Made by a program: the position numbers and the translations under genes. From Microbulbifer sp. VAAF005 (lineage in GTDB: Bacteria > Pseudomonadota > Gammaproteobacteria > Pseudomonadales > Cellvibrionaceae): DNA of 64,000 nt. Location: the NCBI RefSeq assembly GCF_030012985.1, contig NZ_CP120233.1, positions 3,963,001 to 4,027,000 of the forward strand, in the 5' to 3' direction. Shown here in pieces: positions 46,400 to 56,592 of the stretch. The first letter of the stretch is position 1, and every line of letters starts with the position of its first letter. A model generated the notes under the pieces. It had not been told where the DNA came from, did not search any database, and saw only the letters and a program-made list of their open reading frames with translations.

Positions 46400-46759
46400 T
46401 TAGATGTTCTTGGTAACCACTACTTTCGCGGTGCACTGAACACTTTTACTGCCTTCCTCTCCAATAACTTCAGAGGACTCGGTCAAGATTTGAGAGACTG
46501 AAAGTTCAGAGGCAGAGATAACCTCCATCATTTCCTTCTTGCAGTTAGTGATATTGACAGCATTGGATATGGCTGGGTCATAGCTAATTTTGTGAGAAAA
46601 GTCTCTCTCTTCTTCACCATTGCGGCTTCTCTTGATACTTTGGAACGCATCTTTGCCCGCATCTACTGTGTCCCCGATAACATTGCCAGGCTGTACTTCG
46701 AGTTTCATACAGGAAGTCGTAGCAATGGCCAGTGCAATAATGCTCAAGAATTTTTTCAT
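46400..46759 (-). CDS. Small lipoprotein
   Basis: 119 aa. The signal sequence ends at the lipobox ATTSC (cysteine ~17) with methionine after it (MKLEV), suggesting lipidation and outer-membrane sorting. The mature part is hydrophilic with two further cysteines (TNCKKE, VQCTAK). I do not recognise the family. It is followed by a hairpin and then the DUF5329 gene in the same direction. Confidence 0.75.
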   Translation of the reverse strand: MKKFLSIIALAIATTSCMKLEVQPGNVIGDTVDAGKDAFQSIKRSRNGEEERDFSHKISYDPAISNAVNITNCKKEMMEVISASELSVSQILTESSEVIGEEGSKSVQCTAKVVVTKNI

Positions 46760-47519
46760 TTTTTAGCTCTATAAAATATAAAAGCTCAACTTTAAATAAG
46801 CCAAAATGAATCAAAAAGCCTGGGGCTTAATGGTGGCCTATATATTAATTGGATTTATTCCAAGCTAAATTATACAGAATTTTGAGATGATTATTATCTA
46901 AATCATCCGCCATTGAAAACTTGGTCTGTTTTTGTTCACAATGAACAAAAAGTCGCCAAAAAGCCTTGCGGTGTTTGCACGAAAGTACCCATTAGATGTT
47001 GTCTGGTTCAAGCCATTTAAAGTAGCGCATGGTTGTAGCGACTTGGTAGTTTTCTGGAGCATCCTGCAGCCTCAGGGTGGGATGTGTGTATCTATATACA
47101 GGAGATATTATATAGAGTGGAAATCTTTGTATTTTTTACATCGCCAAATAAGAGTAGAGATTGGAATACTTTTATAGAGGATCGCAAAGATTTCTAATTA
47201 TCTAATTAGGTAATCACCAATTGATTTGAATCACTTATTTATAAATTCAATTTCTTTTCCCAGTGATTCTGGAAATATATTCATGCGATAAGACTCAGCG
47301 GCATATTTAAGAAGTGCCCACAGTTAATTTGCATTTGATGCCACCTCTCCTGCTGTAGAAAAATTAACCGCGAATGCTCAGTCAGTGACCAATTTGGTAC
47401 GTTGCGGTTTGAAATAAGGAAGAAAAAAGGATTTTTTGGTGATTTTATTTGATAAAGTCCCCGCGCAACAAAGTTCTTACAAAAGATATTCTATTAAAAG
47501 TTCTTGGGGAGATTTATCT
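46760..47519. other. Intergenic, 760 bp, AT-rich
   Basis: Upstream region for the lipoprotein genes on both strands. A short forward frame at 46932-47177 lacks a ribosome site and looks accidental. No structured RNA or repeat seen. The ribosome site GGGGAG at about 47507 belongs to the next gene. Confidence 0.5.
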
Positions 47520-50071
47520 GTGGGTAGCTTTAATAAAGCCCTATATCTTAGTTCCATCTTTGTGCTTTCCGCTTGCGGAGGTGGTGGTGGAGGCGGTGAT
47601 TCATCTGGATCACAATCACAATCACAATCTCAATCAAATAATCAATCACCTCCAGTCGCAACGGCTCCGACAGCTGTTATTTCCGGACCTGCAAGAGTTG
47701 TTGATGGCGAACTGGTTACACTAAGTGCCGCAGAAAGTACGTCAAATAATGATTCCAATTTAACTTATCAGTGGCGTAGATTGACATCGGGGGAGGAAGC
47801 CTCGAAGGAGATGATACTGATACGGTAACCTTTTATCCGTCATATAATCTTGACCCAACAGCAGGGGCACATCCTATTACACTGGAGCTAACGGTCGATA
47901 ACGGGGAGACGACAGATACCTCACAATTTACCATTATTTCTGCTGCTAGCTTAAAAGAAAATCCGTTCAAGAACTATGCGACGGAAGGAGTTTGGGTAGC
48001 GGAAGATTTTTATCTTTCAGATGAGCGTATTTACTTTGTTGACAATAGCAGCTCGTTTATAAATCGCCCACTACCTGAGTTGGGGCAGCCAACTCCTAAG
48101 GAAGTTCATCAACAGATAGATGTTTATTCATGGCATGAAAAAAATATTGTCCAATATGAAAACTGGGCAATAGTGGTCTCTACGAAAAACTTGGAGTTTA
48201 TTCAAACTTCTACTGAAGGACAAATATTACAAACAGTCACGGTTCCAACCAGTGCTGCAGATAACGGAGCTGAAAAAGCTTTTGGTGCTGTCTATGGTGA
48301 CTATCTGGCTGTAGCTTTTAATAATAGTACAAACGGACTTAAAATCTATGATATTTCCGATCTACCCAATGTGAATTTGGTTGGCGTGGAGGCAAATATA
48401 GATTACCCGAAAAAAATATTAGTTTCGGAGGGTAGGGCTGTTGTAGCTACTGGCAGTAAATTATATACCTTTGATATATTAACCGATCCAGGCATGAGTA
48501 CCCCGACTGCCTCTTCTTCAATTTCATGTTATGACATTGAACTTCATAAAGATCAGCTTTTCTGTGTTGAAAAAGATCACCTTGCAAAATATGAACTTGA
48601 TGATGATGGTAGCCTAACTGCAAGTCAGTCATTTGTTTTTGAAAATATAGATACTGAAGCCCCGTACAATTTTACTATATCCAAAGGTGAAACCTTTCTC
48701 TATCTCAATACACAGGGGCTGACCACTACCTTTCCACTAGGTGAAGATATAAACATTCTTCATCCTGAAGTTAAATACCTCCAAACAGGAGCTGATTACG
48801 TTACAGACAATGGGGAAATCGTTGCTATAAAGCATTTTGATGGAAGTGTGGCAACGAGTGAAGTAAAAAAAATGGGTTCAGCACAATTGAATACCCTTTC
48901 AGAGGGTAAATCTCTAGAGTACTTGGCATTTCCTAGTGAAAGCCTGCTTGCCGCATCAGATGCTGAAGGCAGTATTAACTTCTACGATATATCAGAAAGG
49001 CTGAATCCAGAATTTGATTTTTCTATTTCCCGATCTTCAGCGGACTCTTATATAGGCAATATTGAATCATATAAGAATGATATAGTTAGTATTCCATTTA
49101 GCGGTGGTCTTTCTGATATAGATGTTTCCGGCGGTGAAAATATTGTTGAGCTATTCCAAGCCAATCCTACTTCAAAGAGGATTCTGGACTCCGCCTATAA
49201 GAGTACAAAGCTGCAAAAAGGACACTTTACGGTTGAACAGTATCCAGCTGTAAATGATGAAGAAGATTACTCCTTGATACGTTTTTTAGTTGATGGATCT
49301 CAATGGAGTGAATTTGAAGCGCCAGGATTAGTATATGAAATTACAGCCCATGGTGACTCACTCTATATGGCGTCAAGTCTAGGCGTTCAGATCGCAGACA
49401 TCTCTTTACCTACAGCGGTAATACTAAGCGAAACCAGATTCTGTCATAGGACTATTTACTCTCTAGATGTTGAGGACTCAACCCTGGTAGCTTTCTCAGG
49501 ATTTACCCTTTGCGCCACTACATTGGATGAAAATGGTTTGCCAATTGTAGATACGACATCGGCAGTCGATATCAGCAGTGGGTTTAGAGGGTATCAGCCT
49601 AAAGTCGTTCTCAATGATGGACTGGCCTTTCTTAATGGAAATGGTGTGACAATTTATGATGTTGGAGTTACCCGAGCACCTGAAATAGTAGGGCATTTCA
49701 GTACTTCTGGCCCTTCAAATGATGTGGAAGTCATTGATAACCTAATCTACTCTGCTGATGGTATGGGAGGGCTAACGGTTATTGAAAATACATTAGAGAA
49801 TAATCCCGCCATAACTCAAGTTAGTGATAACGATGGTTCCATTACTTATGATTTAAGTTGGACAACTCCAAGTCAAGGACAACGGGTTCTAGATATTCCT
49901 CTTTGTATTGTGGACATGGGAACTTGTGAGATTAGTGAAGTAAACCGTGAAAATAAAACTGCAAAATTAATATGGAATAATAGTGACTTTGAAGGTGAAG
50001 CTGCTCTGAGGGTTATGGTCGGTAATGATATTTGGTTTAACTCTCAGGTAATCGTCACTCACTTTGACTAA
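47520..50071 (+). pseudogene. Large lipoprotein with PKD-like N-domain and beta-propeller-like body, frameshifted
   Basis: I take the GTG at 47520 (GGGGAG eight bases upstream) because it places the lipobox LSAC at the end of a normal 18-residue signal sequence; a GTG at 47436 is also open. After the cysteine come glycines, a Ser/Gln linker (SQSQSQSNNQ) and a PKD/Ig-like domain (TAVISGPARVVDGELVTLSA, LTYQWRR). The frame breaks at a G5 run 47789-47793; one more G reads LTSGGGSLEGDDTDTVTF and joins the C-terminal ~740 codons, which have repeated NxVxIYDISD-like strands (KIYDISDLPNVN, NFYDISERLNPE, TIYDVGVTRAPEI) as in LVIVD/WD-like propellers. Restored length ~850 aa. Likely surface or periplasmic protein of unknown role. 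Confidence 0.72.
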
Positions 50072-50436
50072 CTGATTATCCTTCTTGATTAATTGTTTAT
50101 ATAGTTTCCGATAAACGTTGGTAGGCTATTTTGACTGGAGTGGTTTTTAGAACTGCTCCGGTCTCTTTCTTCGACGTCTGGTTGCTAACTTTAAAGTCAG
50201 AGCTATTTGGCCATGTTCTCGCATGAGAATTAAAGTTAATAAATATTAATTGGTGCTATGAAGGCAAGGTATCAATGAAGGTCACAATAAATAATATTGC
50301 AGTAGTTATATTAAAGGAGAACGGTTAACCATCTACTAATTTAAATGATGAGTTATAGTGTTATTTTCCCTGCAAAGCCTCAAGTTGCTTGTAAGCTCAA
50401 GGCCTATCAAAAAATGCAGAGACCCTTAAGAACGTT
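50072..50436. other. Intergenic, 365 bp between convergent genes
   Basis: Between the lipoprotein and the reverse-strand regulator gene. AT-rich and without an open frame of interest. An imperfect GGAGT...ACTGCTCC hairpin near 50138-50160 may terminate the lipoprotein transcript, but pairing is weak. Confidence 0.4.
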
Positions 50437-52602
50437 TTATTTTCTTAAGAATAACTCAGCCACTTCTTTTTTAGCGGCAACAACATAGGTAATCATTAGG
50501 TTTTCCTGACTAATATCGGTCAGATAATTGATATCCCTATGCACTGCTCTCAAAATAGAAAAGTTATCGGTGTCGAGGTCGTAAGACCATAACTGGTCAT
50601 CTCGATTGATTGAGTAAATCACATTCTCTTTGATCACAAACCTTTTTTCACTGCCCTGATTAATCAGCTCTTCAATAAGCTGGTCTTCCGCAGGACCGGG
50701 CTGCCAGAAGCGGTTCATATGATCCATATAGATCAGCCGGCCATCCTCGCTTCTTTGGGCCCAGTTAACTTGGGTATCGTTGATAATACTTACTTCGAGA
50801 TTATCAAGGTTTACTTCTGCAAACTTTGTAACACCTTTCACCGTTAGAGTTAACAGTGCGAGGTTACTCACACTATCCCACTGAAATAGCCGGTCAACTG
50901 GATGCGCTAATGGGAAGGCTTCTCTGCTACCGTCCTGGGAGATTTTAGTCAGTATCTGATTAGCACTCGCCAGTATGCTTTGGCCGTCAGCAGACCAACT
51001 AATACCGTAGATATTGGTATCCATCGGAAACTGGCTGACTTGCTGTAAATCACTGCCATCAGTTATCCACACCTGGTCCTCACCAGAGCGCCTGGATGTA
51101 AATGCAATCAAGTTGCCACTGGGTTGGAAAATGCCATCATCTTCCCCCAAAATCGACCGTGTTGTGCTTGGGTAGAGTTCGCTCACATTTTCTTCTGAGG
51201 GCGTATCGATCAACTCAGGCTGGCTAAGAGGTATAGTGGCAATATCACTATCATAACGCCCCTTAATTAGGAGTGCCCTCTGCCCATTTGGGTGGAATTC
51301 CGGCGAGCTGGCAGACTGATCCAGGGGTAAATCAAGCTTACTGACCTTTCCATCATAAGTGAGAGAGAAGAGTCGCCGCCCTGTGCTAAAGATTAACTCA
51401 TCTGTAAGCGGTGAAAAGTTAGGGGATATGGTCCTGCGCTGGGGGATTTCATCCGGATAGTCTATCGGGTGGCTGGATAAAAGCGCCCCCTTGGAATCCA
51501 GCATATCGATATAAAGCTGGCCATCTTGATGATGGCTGGTTACGGCTATTAATCCATCACTTATTGAGTAATCAAAATAGGCCAGGTTCCCATTCTCCAG
51601 GTCATAAAGAACCCGACTGGCATTATCCTTGACTGAATAGTTGATCAACCGCCAACGGTCGGTCTCTTTGTGCAAAATAGCGAGATCATTATTATTTAGC
51701 CATACCGGGTTCTTAATCGCAGAATTTCTACAGCGCATTAATACATTTGGCTGCTGTGGGCTGGCTAATGCCTTTTGAAAATCCAGGCTTACCAGGTTGT
51801 AACAAGTATTTTGGGTTAGCGGTATGGTGCAGTCTTCTTCAGAAATAAATACCAGTTTCTTGCCATCCGGTGATAGTGTATGGCGGCCATAAGTACCCCA
51901 TTCTGGAGTCAACTCTGTTTCCTTCTGTGTATGAATATTTCTGGCCCAGATTTTATTAACGCAGAGCTTATCTAAGTAACGATTAAATATAATATATTCA
52001 CCGTCAGGCGAATAAGAGGGGCTAAACTCTTTACGGTCAGTTGCAGTTACCGCCTGTAATCGATCAAATACAAGCTGAGAGCTTTGCTCGGGCGGAGAGT
52101 GTTTAAATATAACAAATACTAATAATACCAACCCGACAAGTGCAAAGATTGGAAATCGATTTGGTTTGATCGTCTGGGTTTGGTGGCTTGGATTAACCGG
52201 TGTTATATCTATTTCAGGCTTAGGGGAAGTGGGGGAGGGAGCTTCTTCTTCCGGTGCTGTCTTACCCTGTGGAATAGAATCACCATCTTGCCAAACAATA
52301 TCGCATTCCAGGCTATAACCCTGTTTCGCATGGGTCCTAATATAAGACTGCTGTTTCCGATCTTCCCCAAAGGCTTTTCTAAGTTGCGCAATACTTCTTT
52401 GCAGCGTATTGGGTGTGACTATTGTATCCGGCCAGACCTCAGACAGTAGCTCATCCTGGCTCACCACTTTTCGCTGATGTCTTGCTAAGTGGGTTAAGAC
52501 AGCAAGGGCTTTAGGGGGGACAGTTTGCGAGTGCTCATGTCGGGTGATCTGGTTTCTGGATAAATCAACAAAGAAGTCACCTACCCAATATTGTGAAGTC
52601 AT
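50437..52602 (-). CDS. CadC-type membrane-bound regulator with TolB-like periplasmic propeller
   Basis: 721 aa from the ATG at 52602, with AGGT upstream; a TTG 14 codons earlier is also open. Residues ~1-100: OmpR/PhoB winged helix (VGDFFVDLSRNQITR, LAVLTHLARHQRKVVSQDELLSEVW, TPNTLQRSIAQLRKAFG, TRHAKQGY-like THAKQGYSL). A proline-rich linker precedes one helix (FPIFALVGLVLLVFVIF, ~155-171). The rest (~540 aa) carries TolB/PD40 repeats such as SPSYSPDGEYIIFNR, HTLSPDGKKLVFIS and ISWSADGQSILAS. The architecture is a one-component sensor: periplasmic propeller, cytoplasmic DNA binding. It diverges from the esterase gene 220 bp away, a likely target. Confidence 0.9.
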   Translation of the reverse strand: MTSQYWVGDFFVDLSRNQITRHEHSQTVPPKALAVLTHLARHQRKVVSQDELLSEVWPDTIVTPNTLQRSIAQLRKAFGEDRKQQSYIRTHAKQGYSLECDIVWQDGDSIPQGKTAPEEEAPSPTSPKPEIDITPVNPSHQTQTIKPNRFPIFALVGLVLLVFVIFKHSPPEQSSQLVFDRLQAVTATDRKEFSPSYSPDGEYIIFNRYLDKLCVNKIWARNIHTQKETELTPEWGTYGRHTLSPDGKKLVFISEEDCTIPLTQNTCYNLVSLDFQKALASPQQPNVLMRCRNSAIKNPVWLNNNDLAILHKETDRWRLINYSVKDNASRVLYDLENGNLAYFDYSISDGLIAVTSHHQDGQLYIDMLDSKGALLSSHPIDYPDEIPQRRTISPNFSPLTDELIFSTGRRLFSLTYDGKVSKLDLPLDQSASSPEFHPNGQRALLIKGRYDSDIATIPLSQPELIDTPSEENVSELYPSTTRSILGEDDGIFQPSGNLIAFTSRRSGEDQVWITDGSDLQQVSQFPMDTNIYGISWSADGQSILASANQILTKISQDGSREAFPLAHPVDRLFQWDSVSNLALLTLTVKGVTKFAEVNLDNLEVSIINDTQVNWAQRSEDGRLIYMDHMNRFWQPGPAEDQLIEELINQGSEKRFVIKENVIYSINRDDQLWSYDLDTDNFSILRAVHRDINYLTDISQENLMITYVVAAKKEVAELFLRK

Positions 52603-52822
52603 TGATGTATCTACCTGAACAAAATATGAGCTAAATTTTGGCAATGGATACTAGCATAAACCCTGATTATAGCTAAAGCAGACTTTGTAACTTGTTGATA
52701 AATAAGCACTTTATAGTAACAGAACAAAGTCATTCAAAAGTCAGGTGCACTTCAGGTGTTTCATAGGCTCCTTGTTTAGATTGAACGCTTCTCCGATCAC
52801 ATGTAACGGTATAAATACTGAT

Positions 52823-53674
52823 ATGAAAAAGCGTTTACTAGTCGCCTTTCTCCTGTTGCTACCTATCGCTGCCCTTGAAGCAGGTGAGCATAAAGCCCTG
52901 GAGTTATCCACAATCCAAGTGATACCCATTCAGGATTCCGGCAATAACAGGGAATACGAGCTGTATATCAAGCTGCCTGAGAAATATGAGGAGAGTGACA
53001 CCAAAAAGCATCCGGTCATTTATTATACAGATGCTTTGTGGGCGGTTGAAATACTGTCGGCCACCACAGAGTATGCACTGGAAGATGCAATTTTGGTGGG
53101 CATTGGCTGGCGGAAAGGTATGCCAGCTGATGAAAATGAATGGTCGAGTCGATATCGGGACTTTAAACCAGCACTACCCTCAGATGATAAAGCTAACGAT
53201 AAAGAATCCTTTAAAGGAGAGGCCCATCAGCATCTCGCCTTTATCAGAAATGACGTTATAAAGTATATCGAAAGCAATTACCGCGCGAATCCAGATAATC
53301 GGACATATTTCGGTTACTCATTTGGTGGTCTCTTTGGAGTCTATGCCTTAATAAGCCAACCGGATACTTTTCAGAACTACATTATCGGTAGCCCATCAAG
53401 ATTGATCGGCACTTATATGGATTCTCGTCTTGAACTAGAGCCTAACAAACCATTGATAGAACTACCAAAACAAACCAATGTATTTATTGCCTACGGCGCT
53501 TTAGAAAAGGAGCTGGGTGCAACGGTAGAAAGGTTTGTTAGTGAGTTAAAGAGCCAAAAGCTGGCTAACTTATCCATAGATCCGGTGGTTATTGAATCGG
53601 CTAATCACACAACGGCGTTTCCAAAGACTTCAGTGCGCAGTATTTATTGGCTTGCGGATAAAGTGAAACACTAA
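52823..53674 (+). CDS. Secreted esterase-type alpha/beta hydrolase (COG2819)
   Basis: 283 aa from the ATG at 52823; the longer frame from 52745 lacks a signal peptide at its front, whereas this start gives KKRLLVAFLLLLPIAALEAG. The nucleophile motif GYSFGGLFG is at ~170-178, and IESANHTTAFP supplies the catalytic histidine region. The fold resembles IroE/Fes-like putative esterases of COG2819. Divergent from the CadC/TolB regulator, and followed after 57 bp by a serine hydrolase on the same strand, so they may form a regulated pair acting in the periplasm. Substrate unknown. Confidence 0.85.
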   Translation: MKKRLLVAFLLLLPIAALEAGEHKALELSTIQVIPIQDSGNNREYELYIKLPEKYEESDTKKHPVIYYTDALWAVEILSATTEYALEDAILVGIGWRKGMPADENEWSSRYRDFKPALPSDDKANDKESFKGEAHQHLAFIRNDVIKYIESNYRANPDNRTYFGYSFGGLFGVYALISQPDTFQNYIIGSPSRLIGTYMDSRLELEPNKPLIELPKQTNVFIAYGALEKELGATVERFVSELKSQKLANLSIDPVVIESANHTTAFPKTSVRSIYWLADKVKH

Positions 53675-53731
53675 TCAATAGTATATCGATCCATATTAAT
53701 AAACCGTTAAAAATTAAATATAGGATATGAA

Positions 53732-54934
53732 ATGCTTATCAAGAAGCTAATCACAATCGGGCTAACGTACGGGATATTTACTACTGTAAGCGCAGGAGAC
53801 CTACAGGCACCAGAAGTCAATATGGCCGACTATAGTAGCGACCTCACAGGCCTGGAGAGATCAATACCAAAGCTTAAAATAGCATTTATTGATACAGCTC
53901 CAGCGGATAGAAAAGACGGTATTCCTGTTGGTGAGATAGATGTAATCAAGGAGAGTTTGCAACAGCTGGCACTAGAAATAGCTGATAACCAACATACACC
54001 TTACGATAGCTTGCTAGTTGCTCAAAACAACAAACTGGTTTTTGAATCCTACTATTCCCTTGGTCGCGTTAATTTTCCTCACCCTCAAGCCTCTGCCACC
54101 AAGGCTTATACAGCCCTGGCAATTGGGCGGGCGATACAGTTAGGTTATTTGACCATGGAAGACTTAGACAAGCCTGTCATTTCCTTCCTGAAAGGGCTGG
54201 ATAGGAAACAGCTCGTTAAAGGCGCAGACCTTGTCACACTAAATCATGCCATGAGCATGCAGTCAGGAATCCGTATTGCAGAGGAAAAACTCGATGCCTT
54301 ACTAGAAAAACCTGAGCAGTTAACCGGGAAAAAGCTAGCCCAAATCTATCTAAGTTACAGTAAGCCGATCACTTCTGATTCGCAGACTTATTTATATCAA
54401 GGCTCAGACCCAATGATTGCAATGCTGGTTCTGGATGCTGTAGTTCCCGGTTCTGCGAGCGACTTTATAAAAGAAGAGCTACTGGAGAAGATGGGGATAG
54501 ATATCTATCACTGGAAGGAAGCCGTTAGTGGAGTGCCCCAGGCAGGATCAAGAGCCATGATGACATCCCGCAGTATGGTTAAGTGGGGCACTTTGGTACT
54601 TAATAAGGGAAAATGGAATGGCCACCAGTTAATACCGGAGGCGTATATTGCCAAGGCTACTGGTAAAGTGGCTGTTCCCACAGAGGATGAGTTTGACTAT
54701 ACCAATTTTTCATACGGATACTTCTTCTGGCGAACGCCTTTGAAGGTTGGCAACAAGAAATATATCGCAAAGTTTGGCTGGGGCGGTGGTGGCCAGTATG
54801 TGGTCTCCATTGAAGATCTTGACTTGGTGATTGCTATCACCGGCCACAGAGATGATGACAAAACCCTGGGCTTGATAGAACAACGTATTTTGCCAGCTTT
54901 TGTATCTTCTGCATTAACTGGTACAGCTGGCTAA
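53732..54934 (+). CDS. Beta-lactamase-family serine hydrolase (class C/DD-peptidase fold)
   Basis: 400 aa with a signal peptide (IKKLITIGLTYGIFTTVSAG). The SxxK motif is SATK at ~118-121 (HPQASATKAYTALAIG), followed by LGYLTMEDLDKPVISFL and LNHAMSMQSGI, a normal layout for the family; a YxG/N-like motif at YLYQGSDP and a C-terminal FGWGGGGQYVV stand for the second and third motifs. It acts in the periplasm on esters or peptides. Real beta-lactamase activity is not implied. Follows the esterase. Confidence 0.9.
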   Translation: MLIKKLITIGLTYGIFTTVSAGDLQAPEVNMADYSSDLTGLERSIPKLKIAFIDTAPADRKDGIPVGEIDVIKESLQQLALEIADNQHTPYDSLLVAQNNKLVFESYYSLGRVNFPHPQASATKAYTALAIGRAIQLGYLTMEDLDKPVISFLKGLDRKQLVKGADLVTLNHAMSMQSGIRIAEEKLDALLEKPEQLTGKKLAQIYLSYSKPITSDSQTYLYQGSDPMIAMLVLDAVVPGSASDFIKEELLEKMGIDIYHWKEAVSGVPQAGSRAMMTSRSMVKWGTLVLNKGKWNGHQLIPEAYIAKATGKVAVPTEDEFDYTNFSYGYFFWRTPLKVGNKKYIAKFGWGGGGQYVVSIEDLDLVIAITGHRDDDKTLGLIEQRILPAFVSSALTGTAG

Positions 54935-54977
54935 ATTGTTACATTTATTGACCTTGCCTAAGCAGTGTTAAAGTTTT

Positions 54978-55028
54978 CTGTCCAGCATTTAGGGCCTCTG
55001 GAATAAGGAAGCCCTAAATGCTGGACAG
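54978..55028. repeat. 18-bp perfect inverted repeat with a 15-base loop
   Basis: CTGTCCAGCATTTAGGGC at 54978-54995 pairs perfectly with its complement at 55011-55028. It lies 43 bp after the serine hydrolase stop and 73 bp before the csrA stop, between convergent genes. No T-run follows, and arms are longer than normal terminators here. It may be a bidirectional terminator or the remains of a small mobile element. Confidence 0.75.
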
Positions 55029-55101
55029 ATTGTTCGATTACACAAGGGTTGCGGTAGTTACCGGTTTTGAATTGGTAGGACCAAAGCAGGATTGTTAGGG
55101 T

Positions 55102-55311
55102 TCACTCTACTGGGAAAATTTGCTTTTTATCCCCATTGTCTTGCCTCTGTTGTCTTTTGATTCTCCTATAAATCTCTTCGCGGTGAACCGCCAAGGTCTT
55201 GGGGGCGATTATACCTACCCGCACCTGATTACCTTTAACTTCTAATATTGTGATTGAGACGTTTTCCCCAATCCTGAGGTTCTCGCCTGTACGGCGGTTT
55301 AAAATCAACAT
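55102..55311 (-). CDS. csrA: Carbon storage regulator CsrA
   Basis: 69 aa, with the full CsrA core [40 protein letters not shown] and EEIYRRI. CsrA homodimers bind GGA-containing mRNA leaders and repress or stabilise transcripts. The C-terminal extension ([15 protein letters not shown]) is slightly longer than the E. coli form. It is on its own between a convergent hydrolase and AT-rich DNA, so it is probably expressed from its own promoter at 55312-55500. Confidence 0.96.
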   Translation of the reverse strand: MLILNRRTGENLRIGENVSITILEVKGNQVRVGIIAPKTLAVHREEIYRRIKRQQRQDNGDKKQIFPVE

Positions 55312-56004
55312 ATTGGTTTCCTAATGAGACGCAAAGCATTGGCAAACCTTCCATAACGGGAAGGCCAGGAAAGTAATATCGGTTGCAGGTATAAGGAGGG
55401 GCGCGAGAACGGTAGGCGTAAAAGAAGAAAAGGCGGGCGCTAGACTCCCAGTGCTTGGGGAATCGCCTCAGGTTACTGAATTTGCAACCTTTTATTGAAG
55501 ACGAGTGGGTTTCTAGCGTACCATTCATGGAGCCATTTTGATAGGTTAGATATCAACTTGGTTAGCTGGCCCCGGGTGTTGCCGCACCTTGGGTCAGCGC
55601 CTTTTACTGTCTCTTACGTCACGCTACCGTTCTCCTTTGAGAATGGGTCTTTTATACAACTCTTGATGTTCTTGTTTTATCTTGGGCTGCTGGCTTGTCG
55701 AAGCCGATTTGATCACGGCCCAAAATATTGCTAAATATCTATCGATTCTACGCAGCTTTGACGCTGAAGAAAACTGAATAAAATCCAATAAGATTATTTG
55801 GGCGCCTAAATTTTTTTCTGTCTGTCTTGTGGGTATCAGTTTCTTATTGGATGTATCGGGTTAAATTGAGTTTGGCTTTATGTGTTGGTTAAATATTTAA
55901 ACTGAATTATCCTGCCATAATTTATTTGATATTGAGTTAGTCGGTAAGTGCAGGATAATGAATTTTTCCTGAGGTCTACTTATTAAATTTGCCGGTTAGC
56001 CTCC
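55312..56004. other. Intergenic, ~690 bp, no gene supported
   Basis: Upstream region of csrA (reverse) and of the 56005 gene (forward). Two frames of 80-97 codons overlap here on opposite strands, but neither has a ribosome site or a protein-like composition. Composition turns AT-rich after 55,700. No tRNA found. Confidence 0.5.
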
Positions 56005-56556
56005 ATGTACGATAAGAAAAAATGGCAGTGGATTTGCCCCGATACGGGAAATATCTACAACCTAAAGCACACACAGGAATTCGAGACTTCATATGGTGTA
56101 AAGCTTGAAAAGGGAGAGCCTGCGAAAGATATTGCTTGCCGAGTTATTTTTTCCAACCATTGTTTTACGCGGTTACGAAATCCTGAAGACTTAGATAGTC
56201 ACGTAATGGTTCGTGAATCAAAGCGTGGCGGCAATGTGGAAGAGAGAGTTTTTTGCCCTGTTCGATGGGACTTCTCGCAACAGTTACCGGAGATTATTCG
56301 TGACCTGACATACCGAAATTGCCTTATAGGGGGAAGTAGGTAAATTATTTACCGGCAAGAAGGTCGCTCTGGGTTTAAGGAGCAGCAGGGTTGGTATATC
56401 TGTATGCGTTTAAATTTCAAAAGTAAACGTAATCCACAGTTGGGGCTTTGGGTTCGCAGTGTGCATTGGCGGAGAAATCGTCCGTTTGATGTGCGGGGGC
56501 ACGGCGGTAAACGCTTTTGTATGATTTTGTCGGAATATCTCAGAAAACGATTATAA
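56005..56556 (+). pseudogene. Small protein interrupted by an in-frame TAA at codon 113
   Basis: From the ATG at 56005, 112 codons (KKKWQWICPDTGNIYNLKH, IFSNHCFTRL, FCPVRWDFSQQLPEIIRDL, ending CLIGGSR) are followed by TAA at 56341-56343. The same frame then continues for 70 codons (IIYRQEGRSGFKEQQGWYI, LGLWVRSVHWRRNRPFDVRG, ILSEYLRKRL) to a TAA at 56554. Composition and aromatic/basic pattern are continuous across the stop, so I think this was one ~183-aa protein with a nonsense change, rather than two genes. I recognise no characterised family. Alternatives are sequence error or readthrough. Confidence 0.55.
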
Positions 56557-56572
56557 GCATCAAAAATGCAAA

Positions 56573-56592
56573 AGCCCCGGAAAACCGGGGCT
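56573..56592. terminator. Hairpin after the 56005 gene
   Basis: Perfect 8-bp stem AGCCCCGG / CCGGGGCT with AAAA loop, 16 bp after the stop of the interrupted gene. On the reverse strand the stem is followed by TTTTGCATTTTTG, so termination is more convincing for transcripts from the right. Confidence 0.55.

Noticed and set aside
55495..55734. Forward frame of 79 codons upstream of 56005
   Set aside because: Composition is not protein-like and there is no ribosome site.
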